Shown here one piece after another: positions 24,431 through 32,788 of a DNA stretch of 64,000 bases. Below the pieces are notes generated by a model, which saw nothing but the letters and a program-made list of their open reading frames with translations, ran no database searches and was not told the DNA's origin. Position numbers and translations under genes: made by a program. The stretch spans positions 62,001 to 126,000 of the forward strand of contig NZ_JAGPXT010000014.1 in the NCBI RefSeq assembly GCF_018070465.1, given 5' to 3'. The DNA comes from Micromonospora sp. C95. Lineage in GTDB: Bacteria > Actinomycetota > Actinomycetes > Mycobacteriales > Micromonosporaceae. The first letter of the stretch is position 1, and each line of letters starts with the position of its first letter.

Positions 24431-26158
24431 ATGTCGATGACGAATCGACCGTTGCGCAGCGGCCAGTGGTTCGGTGCCGACGGCCGCAACGGGTTCATTC
24501 ATCGATCCTGGATGCGCAACCAGGGGTTCGCCGACGACGTCTTCGACGGCCGCCCGGTGATCGGCATCGCCACCACCTGGTCGGAACTGACCCCGTGCAA
24601 CGCCCACCTGCGCGAGCTTGCCGAATCGGTCAAGCGCGGCATCTGGGAGAGCGGCGGCCTGCCGCTGGAGTTTCCCGCGATGAGCCTCGGCGAACCCCTC
24701 ATGCGGCCCACCACCATGCTCTACCGCAACCTGCTGGCGATGGAGGCGGAGGAACTGATCCGGGCCAACCCGCTCGACGGCGTGGTGCTGCTCTCCGGTT
24801 GCGACAAGACCACCCCCGGCCTGTTGATGGGTGCGGCAAGCGTCGACCTGCCGACCCTGCTGATCACCGGCGGGCCGATGCTCAACGGCAAGTTCCGCGG
24901 CCAGGACATCGGATCCGGCACCGCCGTATGGCGCTTCACCGAGGATCTGCGCGCCGGCCTGGTGACCGCGGCCGACTGCGCCGAGGCGGAGGTCTGCATG
25001 TCCCGCAGCCGGGGTCACTGCATGACCATGGGTACCGCCTCCACGATGGCCTGCGTGACCGAGGCGTTGGGCGTCCAACTGCCGGGTGCCGCCGCGGTTC
25101 CGGCGGTCGACTCGCGACGGTACGCGCTCGCGCACGCCGCCGGCCGGCGCATCGTCGACATGGTCGAGCAGGACCAGCGGCTGTCCACCGTGCTCACCCG
25201 CCAGGCGTTCGAGAACGCCATCCGGGTCAACGCCGCGATCGGTGGCTCCACGAACGCCGTCGTCCACCTGCTCGCGATAGCCGGCCGCGTCGGTGTGCCC
25301 CTGTCGCTGCAGGACTTCGACACCCTCACCGCCGACGTGCCCATGCTGGTCAACCTGATGCCCTCCGGCACGTACCTGATGGAGGACTTCGCGTACGCCG
25401 GTGGGGTGCCGGCGGTGATGGCGGAGATCGCCCCCTTCCTGCACCTGGACCAGGTCACGGTCAGCGGAAAGAGCGTGGCCGACAACATCGACGGCGCCCG
25501 GTGCTGGAACCGGCAGGTAATCGGCACCCTCGCCGAACCCTTCCAGCCCGCCGGATCGGGCACCGTCGTGCTGCGCGGGTCGCTCGCGCCGTCCGGGGCG
25601 GTGCTGAAGGTCTCGGCCGCCTCGGCGCACCTGCTATCGCACACCGGGCCGGCGCTGGTCTTCGACCGGATCGAGGAGTACGCCGTCGCCGCCGACGACC
25701 CGGACCTCGACGTCACACCCGACACGGTCATCGTGGTGCGCAACGCCGGACCCCGCGGCTATCCGGGCTTCCCGGAGGTGGGCAACGTGCCGATGCCACG
25801 ACGGTTGCTCGCCGACGGCGTGACGGACATGGTACGGATCTCCGACGCCCGGATGAGTGGCACCGGGTACGGCACCTGCGTCCTGCACGCGGCGCCGGAG
25901 GCGTCGGTGGGCGGCCCGCTCGCGCTGGTCCGCACCGGCGACCTGGTCCGCCTCGACGTCCCGACGCGCCGCCTGGACCTGCTGGTCGACGAGGCGGAAC
26001 TCGCCGAACGCCGCGCCGCCTGGCAGCTACCGCCGCCAGTGGCCGAGCGCGGCTGGGTCCGGCTGTACAGCGAGCACGTCCAGCAGGCCGACCAGGGCGC
26101 CGACCTGGACTTCCTGGTCGGCGGCAGCGGCAGCGCGGTGCCTCGCCACTCACACTGA
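24431..26158 (+). CDS. Pentonate (arabinonate/xylonate) dehydratase, IlvD/EDD family
   Basis: A 575-residue Fe-S dehydratase. Cys56 (TPCNAHL), Cys124 (SGCDKTTPG) and Cys197 (GHCMTMGTAST) match the three [2Fe-2S] ligands of the pentonate dehydratase branch, with Lys126 at the carbamylated-lysine position. SGTGYGTCVLHAAPEA and a C-terminal PRHSH are also family-like. It would convert a pentonic acid to 2-keto-3-deoxypentonate, the substrate of the XylX-like enzyme, so its context argues against dihydroxyacid dehydratase (branched-chain) activity. ATG 24431 has AGGAAGG upstream; GTG 24425 is a weaker alternative. A bidirectional terminator follows. Confidence 0.9.
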   Translation: MSMTNRPLRSGQWFGADGRNGFIHRSWMRNQGFADDVFDGRPVIGIATTWSELTPCNAHLRELAESVKRGIWESGGLPLEFPAMSLGEPLMRPTTMLYRNLLAMEAEELIRANPLDGVVLLSGCDKTTPGLLMGAASVDLPTLLITGGPMLNGKFRGQDIGSGTAVWRFTEDLRAGLVTAADCAEAEVCMSRSRGHCMTMGTASTMACVTEALGVQLPGAAAVPAVDSRRYALAHAAGRRIVDMVEQDQRLSTVLTRQAFENAIRVNAAIGGSTNAVVHLLAIAGRVGVPLSLQDFDTLTADVPMLVNLMPSGTYLMEDFAYAGGVPAVMAEIAPFLHLDQVTVSGKSVADNIDGARCWNRQVIGTLAEPFQPAGSGTVVLRGSLAPSGAVLKVSAASAHLLSHTGPALVFDRIEEYAVAADDPDLDVTPDTVIVVRNAGPRGYPGFPEVGNVPMPRRLLADGVTDMVRISDARMSGTGYGTCVLHAAPEASVGGPLALVRTGDLVRLDVPTRRLDLLVDEAELAERRAAWQLPPPVAERGWVRLYSEHVQQADQGADLDFLVGGSGSAVPRHSH

Positions 26159-26168
26159 CCCCGCACCT

Positions 26169-26209
26169 CCTGCCGGGTGCATCCGCCACTGGCAGATGCA
26201 CCCGGCAGG
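26169..26209. terminator. Bidirectional terminator between pentonate and trehalose operons
   Basis: A perfect 15-bp inverted repeat, CCTGCCGGGTGCATC (26169-26183) and GATGCACCCGGCAGG (26195-26209), with an 11-base loop. It fills the 56-bp gap between convergent operons and can end transcription from both sides. Confidence 0.85.
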
Positions 26210-26214
26210 GGCTG

Positions 26215-27423
26215 TCAGTCGGCGAAGGTGCCGGCGGCGCGGCCCTCGTGCAGGGTGAGGTTGCGGCCGTCGGACGGATCGAACAGGTGGATCTTCTCCA
26301 GGTTGAACCAGACCCGCCGGTCCTCCCCCTCGGTGACGGTCGACTCCGCCGACAGCCGGGTGACCAGGTTCGACCCGGCACCACTGAAGTCGGCCGCGCC
26401 CGCGTCGGCGGCCAACTCCTCAAGCTCGGCGGAGGTGGCCCGCTCCCCCTCGACGCTCAGGTAGACGTACTTGTCCGACCCCATCGACTCGACGATGTCC
26501 ACCGGGGCGGTGAACTCCATGCCCCGGCGGCGGGTGTCATCGTCGACCAGCTCGGCGTCCTCGAAGTGTTCCGGACGGATACCGAGGATCAGCTCCCGAG
26601 GAGCGTCGGCGCCCTCCAACTCGCGGCGGATCCGGTCGCCGATCGGCACGTCGCCCAGGGCGGTACGCAGCGTGCCCTCCTCGACCTTGGCGGTCAGGAA
26701 GTTCATCGACGGCGAGCCGATGAATCCGGCCACGAAGAGGTTGTTCGGGTGGTCGTACAGCTCCTGCGGCGGGCCGACCTGCTGCACCGCACCACCCCGC
26801 ATGATCACCACGCGGTCGCCGAGGGTCATCGCCTCGGTCTGGTCGTGGGTGACGTACACGGTGGTGGTGCCGAGCTGCTTCTGCAGCCGGGACACCACGG
26901 TCCGCATCTGCACCCGCAGCTTGGCGTCCAGGTTGGACAACGGCTCGTCCATCAGGAACGCCTTGGGCTGCCGGACGATCGCCCGGCCCATCGCCACCCG
27001 CTGCCGCTGCCCGCCGGAGAGGTTCGCCGGCTTGCGGTCCAGCAGCGGGGTCAGCTCCAGGACCTTCGCCGCCTGGTCGACCTTCTGGTTGATCGTCTCC
27101 TTGTCCAGCTTCGCCAGCCGCAGCGGGAACGCCATGTTCTCCCGGACGGTCATGTTCGGGTAGAGCGCGTACGACTGGAACACCATGGCGATGTCCCGGT
27201 CGCGGGGAGCCTTGTCGTTCACCCGCTGCCCGCCGATGCGCAGCTCACCGGAGCTGATGTCCTCCAGCCCGGCGATCATGTTGAGGGTGGTGGACTTGCC
27301 GCAGCCGGAGGGGCCGACCAGGATGACGAACTCGCCGTCGGCGATCTCCAGGTCGACGTCCCGCACCGCCGTGGTGCCGTCCGGGAACTTCTTGCTCACC
27401 TTGTCCAGCACGATGTCAGCCAC
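26215..27423 (-). CDS. sugC: ABC transporter ATPase, SugC/UgpC/MsiK type
   Basis: A 402-residue MalK-like ATPase that energises sugar import. Motifs are Walker A GPSGCGKST, Q-loop FQSYALYPNMTV, signature LSGGQRQRVAMGRA, Walker B AFLMDEPLSNLDA and H-loop VTHDQTEAMT; the C-terminal third is the TOBE/regulatory domain (LGIRPEHFEDAE). GTG 27423 starts 11 bp after the SugB stop; a longer open frame to 28185 is a shadow of the permease. Last gene of lpqY-sugA-sugB-sugC. As the only ABC ATPase in the window it may also serve the adjacent ATPase-less transporter, as MsiK does in Streptomyces. Confidence 0.93.
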   Translation of the reverse strand: MADIVLDKVSKKFPDGTTAVRDVDLEIADGEFVILVGPSGCGKSTTLNMIAGLEDISSGELRIGGQRVNDKAPRDRDIAMVFQSYALYPNMTVRENMAFPLRLAKLDKETINQKVDQAAKVLELTPLLDRKPANLSGGQRQRVAMGRAIVRQPKAFLMDEPLSNLDAKLRVQMRTVVSRLQKQLGTTTVYVTHDQTEAMTLGDRVVIMRGGAVQQVGPPQELYDHPNNLFVAGFIGSPSMNFLTAKVEEGTLRTALGDVPIGDRIRRELEGADAPRELILGIRPEHFEDAELVDDDTRRRGMEFTAPVDIVESMGSDKYVYLSVEGERATSAELEELAADAGAADFSGAGSNLVTRLSAESTVTEGEDRRVWFNLEKIHLFDPSDGRNLTLHEGRAAGTFAD

Positions 27424-27434
27424 GAGTTTCTCAC

Positions 27435-28271
27435 CTATCCCTTGACGGCGCCGGAGGTCAGGCCGGAGACGATGCGGCGCTGGAAGAAGAGGACGAACAG
27501 GATGATCGGCACCGTGATCACCACGGCGGCGGCGCAGATCGCGCCGGTCGGGTCCTCGAACTGCGAGGCACCGGTGAAGAACGACAACGCCACCGGCACC
27601 GTGCGCGAACGCTCGGTGGAGGTCAGCGAGATGGCGAACAGGAAGTCGTTCCAGCAGAAGATGAAGACCAGGATGGCCGTGGTGAACAGTCCCGGCGCGG
27701 CCAGCGGGGCGATCACCCGCCGGAACGCCTGCCCCTGGGTGGCACCGTCCATCTTGGCGGCCTTCTCCAGGTCCCACGGGATCTGCTTGAAGAACGCCGA
27801 CAGCGTGTAGATCGCCAACGGCAGCGCGAAGGTGATGTACGGCAGGATCAGGCCCGGCCAGGTGTCGAACAGGCCCAACTGCCGCTCGATCTCGAACAGC
27901 GGCGAGACCAGCGACACCTGCGGGAACATCGCGATCAGCAGGGAGACGCCGATCAGCAGCCGCTTGCCGGGGAAGTCCAACCGGGAGATCGCGTACGCGG
28001 CCATCGCGCCGAGCACCACGGCGATCGTGGTGGCGATCAACGCGATGCCGATGGAGTTGATCAACGCTCGGACGAACTGGTCGGTCGCGAAGATCGTCCG
28101 ATAGTTCTCCAGCGTCCACTCCCGGGGGATGAACTTCCCGTCGGTGAGCGTCGCCGGCGTCTTGAACGACAGCGACATGATCCACAGCACCGGGGTCAGC
28201 GCGAACACGACCACGGCGACGTCCAGCAGGCCCCAGCGCACCTTGGCCCGGGTGGCGGTGGTGTCAGCCAT
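27435..28271 (-). CDS. sugB: Trehalose-type ABC permease SugB
   Basis: A 278-residue MalG-type permease with about six membrane segments (the first is LLDVAVVVFALTPVLWIMSL) and the EAA loop LEKAAKMDGATQGQAFRRVI. The N-terminal periplasmic loop TDGKFIPREWTLENYRTIF is typical. It lies one base after SugA in the same operon and just before SugC. Its role as the second channel subunit of a LpqY-SugABC trehalose importer is inferred from the very LpqY-like binding protein of the operon. Confidence 0.9.
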   Translation of the reverse strand: MADTTATRAKVRWGLLDVAVVVFALTPVLWIMSLSFKTPATLTDGKFIPREWTLENYRTIFATDQFVRALINSIGIALIATTIAVVLGAMAAYAISRLDFPGKRLLIGVSLLIAMFPQVSLVSPLFEIERQLGLFDTWPGLILPYITFALPLAIYTLSAFFKQIPWDLEKAAKMDGATQGQAFRRVIAPLAAPGLFTTAILVFIFCWNDFLFAISLTSTERSRTVPVALSFFTGASQFEDPTGAICAAAVVITVPIILFVLFFQRRIVSGLTSGAVKG

Positions 28272-28272
28272 G

Positions 28273-29271
28273 TCAGCGCCTCTCTCCGTCGTCGCTGCCC
28301 GGGGCAGCGGTACCGAACAGCTTCACGAAGACGAACGCGATGATCGCCACGGTGATGAAGATCAGCACCGACATGGTCGAGCCGATGCCGAGGTTCAGAC
28401 CCCGGATCAGGTTGTTGTAGGCGATCATCGACACCGACGACGTCTCGTTGGCTCCCGAGGTGAGCACGTAGATGTTGTCGAAGACCCGGAACGCGTCCAG
28501 GGTGCGGAACAGCAGCGCCACCAGGATCGCCGGCTTCATCACCGGCAGCATCACCTTGGTGAACCGCTGCCAGGCAGTCGCGCCGTCGGTGGAGGCGGCC
28601 TTGAGCAGATCCTCCGGCACCAGCGCCAGGCCCGCCATCAGCAGCAGCGCCATGAACGGCGTGGTCTTCCAGATCTCCGCCAGCATGATGATCGCCAGCG
28701 AGCTGGCCCGCTCGGTCAGCGGCGCGGAGTCGGCGAACAGGTTGGCCAGATACCCGGTGCCCGGCGTCCACGCGTACCGCCAGGAGAAGGCGGCCACGAC
28801 CGTGACGATGCCGTACGGGATCAGCGCCGAGGTCCGCACGATCCCCCGCCCGACAAGCGTACGGTGCATGATCAGCGCGAGGCCCATGCCGAGCACCAGC
28901 TCCACGGCCACGGTGACCACCGTGATCAGCATGGTCACCCCGAATGCCGTCCACCAGAACTCGTTGCTGAGCACGGTGGCGTAGTTCTGCAACCCGATGA
29001 ACTCCCGCTCGGCGGGGAACCGCAGGTCGTACCGCTGCAACGACAGCCAGACCGAGTACAGGATCGGATAGGCGGTCACCGCCAGCATGACGAATGCCGC
29101 CGGGGCGCACAGCAGCCAGCCCAGCCGCCGCTCGGCCCGCTTGTTCTCACTCAGCGGCGGCTTACCGCGCCGGTTGTTTCGTTGCGCGGGCACCGCAGCG
29201 TGCCCCCCGTTGCGGGTGTCGGTGCCGTCGGCGGCCACGTCCGCGCCGGCCGGGGTGGAGTTGACACTCAC
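28273..29271 (-). CDS. sugA: Trehalose-type ABC permease SugA
   Basis: A 332-residue MalF-type permease from GTG 29271, overlapping the LpqY stop by 4 bp (GTGA). An N-terminal cytoplasmic tail of about 50 residues is rich in Ala, Gly and Arg, then membrane helices start at LLCAPAAFVMLAVTAYPILY. The EAA loop is LLKAASTDGATAWQRFTKVM. The frame is open further upstream, but that is the shadow of lpqY. It forms the import channel with SugB. Confidence 0.91.
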   Translation of the reverse strand: MSVNSTPAGADVAADGTDTRNGGHAAVPAQRNNRRGKPPLSENKRAERRLGWLLCAPAAFVMLAVTAYPILYSVWLSLQRYDLRFPAEREFIGLQNYATVLSNEFWWTAFGVTMLITVVTVAVELVLGMGLALIMHRTLVGRGIVRTSALIPYGIVTVVAAFSWRYAWTPGTGYLANLFADSAPLTERASSLAIIMLAEIWKTTPFMALLLMAGLALVPEDLLKAASTDGATAWQRFTKVMLPVMKPAILVALLFRTLDAFRVFDNIYVLTSGANETSSVSMIAYNNLIRGLNLGIGSTMSVLIFITVAIIAFVFVKLFGTAAPGSDDGERR

Positions 29272-30557
29272 GGCAGGACTCCCCTCGACTCCAGGGCGGC
29301 GGCGACCGCCTCGCGCAGCTCGTCGGCGGTGGCCTGCGGGTCGATCGCCGACGGCGGCGACAGGATCGCCGAGGTCACGGTGGAGATGCTCTGGTACGCG
29401 GGGGTCAGCGGTCGCACCGCCGAGTCCCGCAGCTGTTCGAGGATGGTCTCCTTCATCGGGTACGCCTCGTCCATCTCCGGGTCGTCGTAGACGCGCTCGA
29501 TGGTCGGCGGCACCCCGTCGTTGATCGCGGAGAACTTCTGGTTCTCCGCGTTGCGCAGGCACCTGGCCGCCTCGAAGGATTCCTGCGGGTGCTCCGAGTA
29601 CCGGCTGACAGCCAGGTTGATGCCGCCGATCGTGACCCGACCCGGCGTGCCCTCCTCGACCCCCGGCACCCGGGCCCAGGCGACCTGCTCCGCCAGTTCC
29701 GGGTTCGCCTCCTGCATCGCCGGGTAGACGTACGGCCAGTTCACCTGGAACGCGCCGTTGCCGCTCTGGAACTCCAGTCGCACCGGATCCTCGGTGGCGT
29801 TGCTGAACGACGGCGAGGTCACCCCGGAGGTGGCGAAGTCGTGCAGCACCTCAAGTGCCCGCACCGCACCGTCGTCGACCACGGCCTCGGTGCCGTCGTC
29901 GTTGAGGATGTTGCCGCCCGCGCTGGCCACCAGCGTGTTGTAGAGGACCACGAGTCCCTCGTACTGGGCACCCATGGTGAGCACCTGGTGCGGCTGGCCC
30001 TGGTCCCGCAGCCGCTGCGCCATCGAGATCATCTCGTCCCAGGTGGTCGGTGGCTCGGGCACCAGATCCTTGCGGTACCACAGCAACTGGACGTTCGTGT
30101 GCTTCGGCGCGGCATAGAGCTTGTCCTGGTAGCGGGCGGTCTCCAGCGGACCTTCGAGGGTGCCCTGCTCCGCCTCGGCCCGGTCCTGCCCGGTCCATTC
30201 CAGAATCCAGTCGGCGCTGGCGAACTCCTGGGTCCAGGTCACGTCGAGGCCGAGCACGTCCATGCCGTCGTCCTCGGCAGCGAGCCGCCGCACCATCTGC
30301 ACCCGCTGCTCGTCGGCCTCCCGCGGCAACACCCGGTTGACGATGCGGTACCGCCCGGCGGCCTCGGTGTTGCACCGGTCGACCACCTGCTGGAGGTTCT
30401 GCTCCGGCGGGTAGTACAGGTTGATCGTGGGCACGCCGCCGTCGTCACCGGCGGCACACGCCGCCATCGGTGCCAACAACGTCAGTGCCGCGGCCGTCGC
30501 CGCCATCCGTACGCGGGGCCGGCGTCGACCGCCGGCCGGATCACTCCGCTCGCTCAT
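29268..30557 (-). CDS. lpqY: LpqY-like trehalose-binding lipoprotein
   Basis: A 429-residue solute-binding lipoprotein starting at ATG 30557 (GAGGGGAGGG just upstream), with lipid-anchor Cys34 after LLAPMAA. The mature protein strongly recalls Mycobacterium LpqY: LPREADEQRVQMVRRLAAED, LGLDVTWTQEFA, NVQLLWYRKDL, EGLVVLYNTLVASAGG, KVTIGG-type TIGGINLAVS, RCLRNAENQKF, AVRPLTPAYQSIS and the ending in GVLP. LpqY binds trehalose released during mycolate metabolism. In a mycolate-free actinomycete its likely job is scavenging external trehalose or a related disaccharide. Confidence 0.88.
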   Translation of the reverse strand: MSERSDPAGGRRRPRVRMAATAAALTLLAPMAACAAGDDGGVPTINLYYPPEQNLQQVVDRCNTEAAGRYRIVNRVLPREADEQRVQMVRRLAAEDDGMDVLGLDVTWTQEFASADWILEWTGQDRAEAEQGTLEGPLETARYQDKLYAAPKHTNVQLLWYRKDLVPEPPTTWDEMISMAQRLRDQGQPHQVLTMGAQYEGLVVLYNTLVASAGGNILNDDGTEAVVDDGAVRALEVLHDFATSGVTSPSFSNATEDPVRLEFQSGNGAFQVNWPYVYPAMQEANPELAEQVAWARVPGVEEGTPGRVTIGGINLAVSRYSEHPQESFEAARCLRNAENQKFSAINDGVPPTIERVYDDPEMDEAYPMKETILEQLRDSAVRPLTPAYQSISTVTSAILSPPSAIDPQATADELREAVAAALESRGVLP

Positions 30558-31060
30558 GACCCTCCCCTCGTTCTCGGCCAACAGCCGGGGAGGTCTCCGT
30601 GCCCCGGCGCACGGCGAGACGACCAGGGCGTGTGACCTGCGGCTTCGCACGCCTGCGTTTCGTGGCTGAAACACTGCCCGACCGGTGGAGCCGCGAAACC
30701 TGCCCGGGGCAGGGCGCGCTAAACACCAAGATTTGTTGCCCACGTCACACGCCCGCACCCGCGCACCTGGCTATGCGGTCCGGCCCACTGGCGACCCGGC
30801 CGGCCGCGGCCGTCACAGCCCGGCGCCATCGGTGTGGGGCCGGGCCGCGGCCGCCACAGCCCGGCCCCACGCCTACGGGTACGCGGTCCTGTCGAGCTGA
30901 GAGCGCGAACGGATCGCGGTCACCTGCGTACACCCGGGACCCGTCGGCGACAGCACAGACGGCTCAGCTCGACAGTCTGCCAAGGAAAGGATGACCCCCC
31001 CGGTGGGGCAGACGGTGACATGCTGATCACGACTGGGGGCCGCGGGCCCCTCGGAGGCGG
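30558..31060. other. 500-bp non-coding region with repeats and palindromes
   Basis: This divergent region should carry the lpqY promoter and perhaps that of the VOC gene. Visible structures: an inverted repeat GTTTC-N6-GAAAC (30657-30672); a palindrome CCTGCCC-g-GGGCAGG (30699-30713); a 26-bp direct repeat with three mismatches (30802-30827 and 30843-30868, 41-bp period, starting GGCCGCGGCCG); and a hairpin GTCTGCC...GGCAGAC (30975-31013) enclosing CCCC-cggt-GGGG. I see no convincing ORF or tRNA here. Either of the first two palindromes could be the operator of the transport operon. Confidence 0.45.
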
Positions 31061-31783
31061 ATGTCGGTGCCGGCCGGCATGATCGGGATGATCGCACGCT
31101 TCAAGGCCCTCTGCCTCGACGCCACCGACGCGCACGCCCTCGGCAGGTTCTGGGCCAGGGTGCTCGACAGGGAGATGGCCGACACCGGAGACGGCGGCGT
31201 CCGGGTCGACCCGCGCACCGGTTCGAGCACCGAGTCGATCTGGGTCGACCCGGTCCCAGAACCGCGTACCGTCAAGACTCGCGTACACCTGGACCTGCGG
31301 TTGGCCGAGGCGGGCGCGGCGGCGCTGCTGGCAGCCGGCGCCCGCCTGGTCCGCGAGCCGGACTCGGAGGTGAGCTGGTGGGTGCTGGCCGACCCGGACG
31401 GCAACCTGTTCTGCGCGTTCGCCCCCGGTGCCGAATCCCGCCCGGGGCCCTTCGAGCTGGTGGTGGACTCCGCCGACCCGGTCGCACAGGCCACCTGGTG
31501 GGCCGGCGTCGTCGGTGGCGAGGTCGAGGTCAGCGAGGAGGGGCACGCCTCGGTCACCGGTGCGGCCGGCTTTCCCTGGGACTACTGGGTCTTCGACCCG
31601 GTTCCCGAGCGCAAAAGCGTCAAGAACCGGATGCACTGGGACGTCGACCTGACCGCCCCCGAGCCGTCCGCACTGATCAGGGCCGGGGCCACCCTGCTGC
31701 GGGAGCCGGACGACGCGGTGTCCTGGTGGGTGCTGGCCGACCCGGAGGGCAACGAATTCTGCGCCTTCCCACCACGGGACTGA
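31061..31783 (+). CDS. VOC-family protein with two glyoxalase-like domains
   Basis: A protein of up to 240 residues made of two tandem vicinal-oxygen-chelate halves: residues about 10-120 (LCLDATDAHALGRFWARVL, then WWVLADPDGNLFCAF) and about 125-240 (FELVVDSADPVAQATWWAGV, then WWVLADPEGNEFCAF). The repeated ending shows an internal duplication. ATG 31061 has GGAGG only three bases upstream; ATG 31079 or 31088 (MIARFKALCLDA) may be the real start. This type, common in actinobacteria, has no established substrate; metal ligands are not all conserved. Confidence 0.85.
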   Translation: MSVPAGMIGMIARFKALCLDATDAHALGRFWARVLDREMADTGDGGVRVDPRTGSSTESIWVDPVPEPRTVKTRVHLDLRLAEAGAAALLAAGARLVREPDSEVSWWVLADPDGNLFCAFAPGAESRPGPFELVVDSADPVAQATWWAGVVGGEVEVSEEGHASVTGAAGFPWDYWVFDPVPERKSVKNRMHWDVDLTAPEPSALIRAGATLLREPDDAVSWWVLADPEGNEFCAFPPRD

Positions 31784-31970
31784 CCGGCCGGTGCTACCGG
31801 GCGACCGTCAGGTGGACTAGCGTTTAACAAGCTCCGCCGCCAGCGCGTACGCCGTCGCCGTCGATACGCCACCGGCCGACCCCGACCCGCCCGATCGGTT
31901 GGTTCTCGCGGGAACAGCCCCTCACCGGTTACCGGTTGGGCAGGATCGTCCCCAACGAGGAGGTGCCGCC

Positions 31971-32405
31971 GTGGTGCAGGACACCCGCGCTCTCACCCTG
32001 ACGTTCGAGGTGAGCGGCCTGCCACCGGTCAAGACCGAAGCGCTGTCCATCTTCGCCGCCGGGCATCGGCAGGCGACGAGGGTACGCGCCCTGTTGCAGG
32101 CCGCCTGTGCGGCCGCGCAGGAGACCGGCTGGACCCCACTGTCCGGCCCGATCGAGATCGACCTGACCCTGCGCTGCCCGCCCGGGCACCGCACCTCCGA
32201 CGCCAGCACGCTGCTGGGCGGGGTGTGTGCGGTGCTCCAGGACAAGAAGCGGGTTTCCAGCATCGGGCTCGCCCACCTCGGCGTGCTTGTCGACGTCGCA
32301 CTCTACGACGACGACAAGCAGATCCGCCGGCTGTCGTACCTGGAGCAGCCAGCCGAGGAGTTCTCGTACCAGGTGCGTGTCGCCGCCATACCGGACGGGG
32401 TTTGA
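31971..32405 (+). CDS. Conserved hypothetical, possibly RusA-like fold
   Basis: A 144-residue protein from GTG 31971, preceded by GAGGAGG at proper distance. The C-terminal half has an order reminiscent of RusA-type endonucleases: an Asp in HRTSDASTLLGGVCAVLQDK, then VALYDDDKQIRRLSYLEQPA near the end. Key acidic residues are only partly conserved, so the nuclease idea is weak. A tiny hypothetical gene follows 46 bp later on the same strand. Confidence 0.6.
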   Translation: MVQDTRALTLTFEVSGLPPVKTEALSIFAAGHRQATRVRALLQAACAAAQETGWTPLSGPIEIDLTLRCPPGHRTSDASTLLGGVCAVLQDKKRVSSIGLAHLGVLVDVALYDDDKQIRRLSYLEQPAEEFSYQVRVAAIPDGV

Positions 32406-32451
32406 CCGACGGCAGCGGTGGGGTACCGCAGCCGCCGACGAAGGGAGCGCC

Positions 32452-32721
32452 ATGTCGGAGCCACACGTCACGCTGGATCCACACGACCCGGTGCAGGAGA
32501 AGCTGCGCGGGCCGCTGGAGGAGCAGCTGACCTCTGCCCTGCAGGTGGCCACCGACCGGGTGCGCGACAGCTACGCCGGTGAGCCGGTGGAGCAGGTCTG
32601 CCAGCGGCTGCTCGACGAGACCCGCGCCGGCCTGCACCCCGACATCGCGGCCGGCTTCGAACCCGACATGGACGAGTTGTGCCGGGTGGCGGTCGCCATC
32701 GTCCGCGGCGCCGCCACCTGA
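32452..32721 (+). CDS. Hypothetical 89-residue helical protein
   Basis: ATG 32452 has AAGGGAG five bases upstream. The product is acidic and probably all-helical (EEQLTSALQVATDRVRDSYA, then VEQVCQRLLDETRAGLHPD), without signal, cysteines in pairs or known motif. Codon bias is normal for this genome and it follows the RusA-like gene closely, so I regard it as a real gene of unknown function. Confidence 0.6.
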   Translation: MSEPHVTLDPHDPVQEKLRGPLEEQLTSALQVATDRVRDSYAGEPVEQVCQRLLDETRAGLHPDIAAGFEPDMDELCRVAVAIVRGAAT

Positions 32722-32788
32722 GGTTCATGCCGCGACCGGCCTCGCCCGAGATCCCGTAGTCGTCGGCCGGGCCGCCAGTGAAGGGCTC

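Noticed and set aside
24431..26158. Dihydroxyacid dehydratase (ilvD) for branched-chain amino acids
   Set aside because: Same superfamily, but the Cys spacing, C-terminal PRHSH and neighbours (XylX-like, semialdehyde dehydrogenase, sugar transporter, IclR) indicate a pentonate dehydratase.
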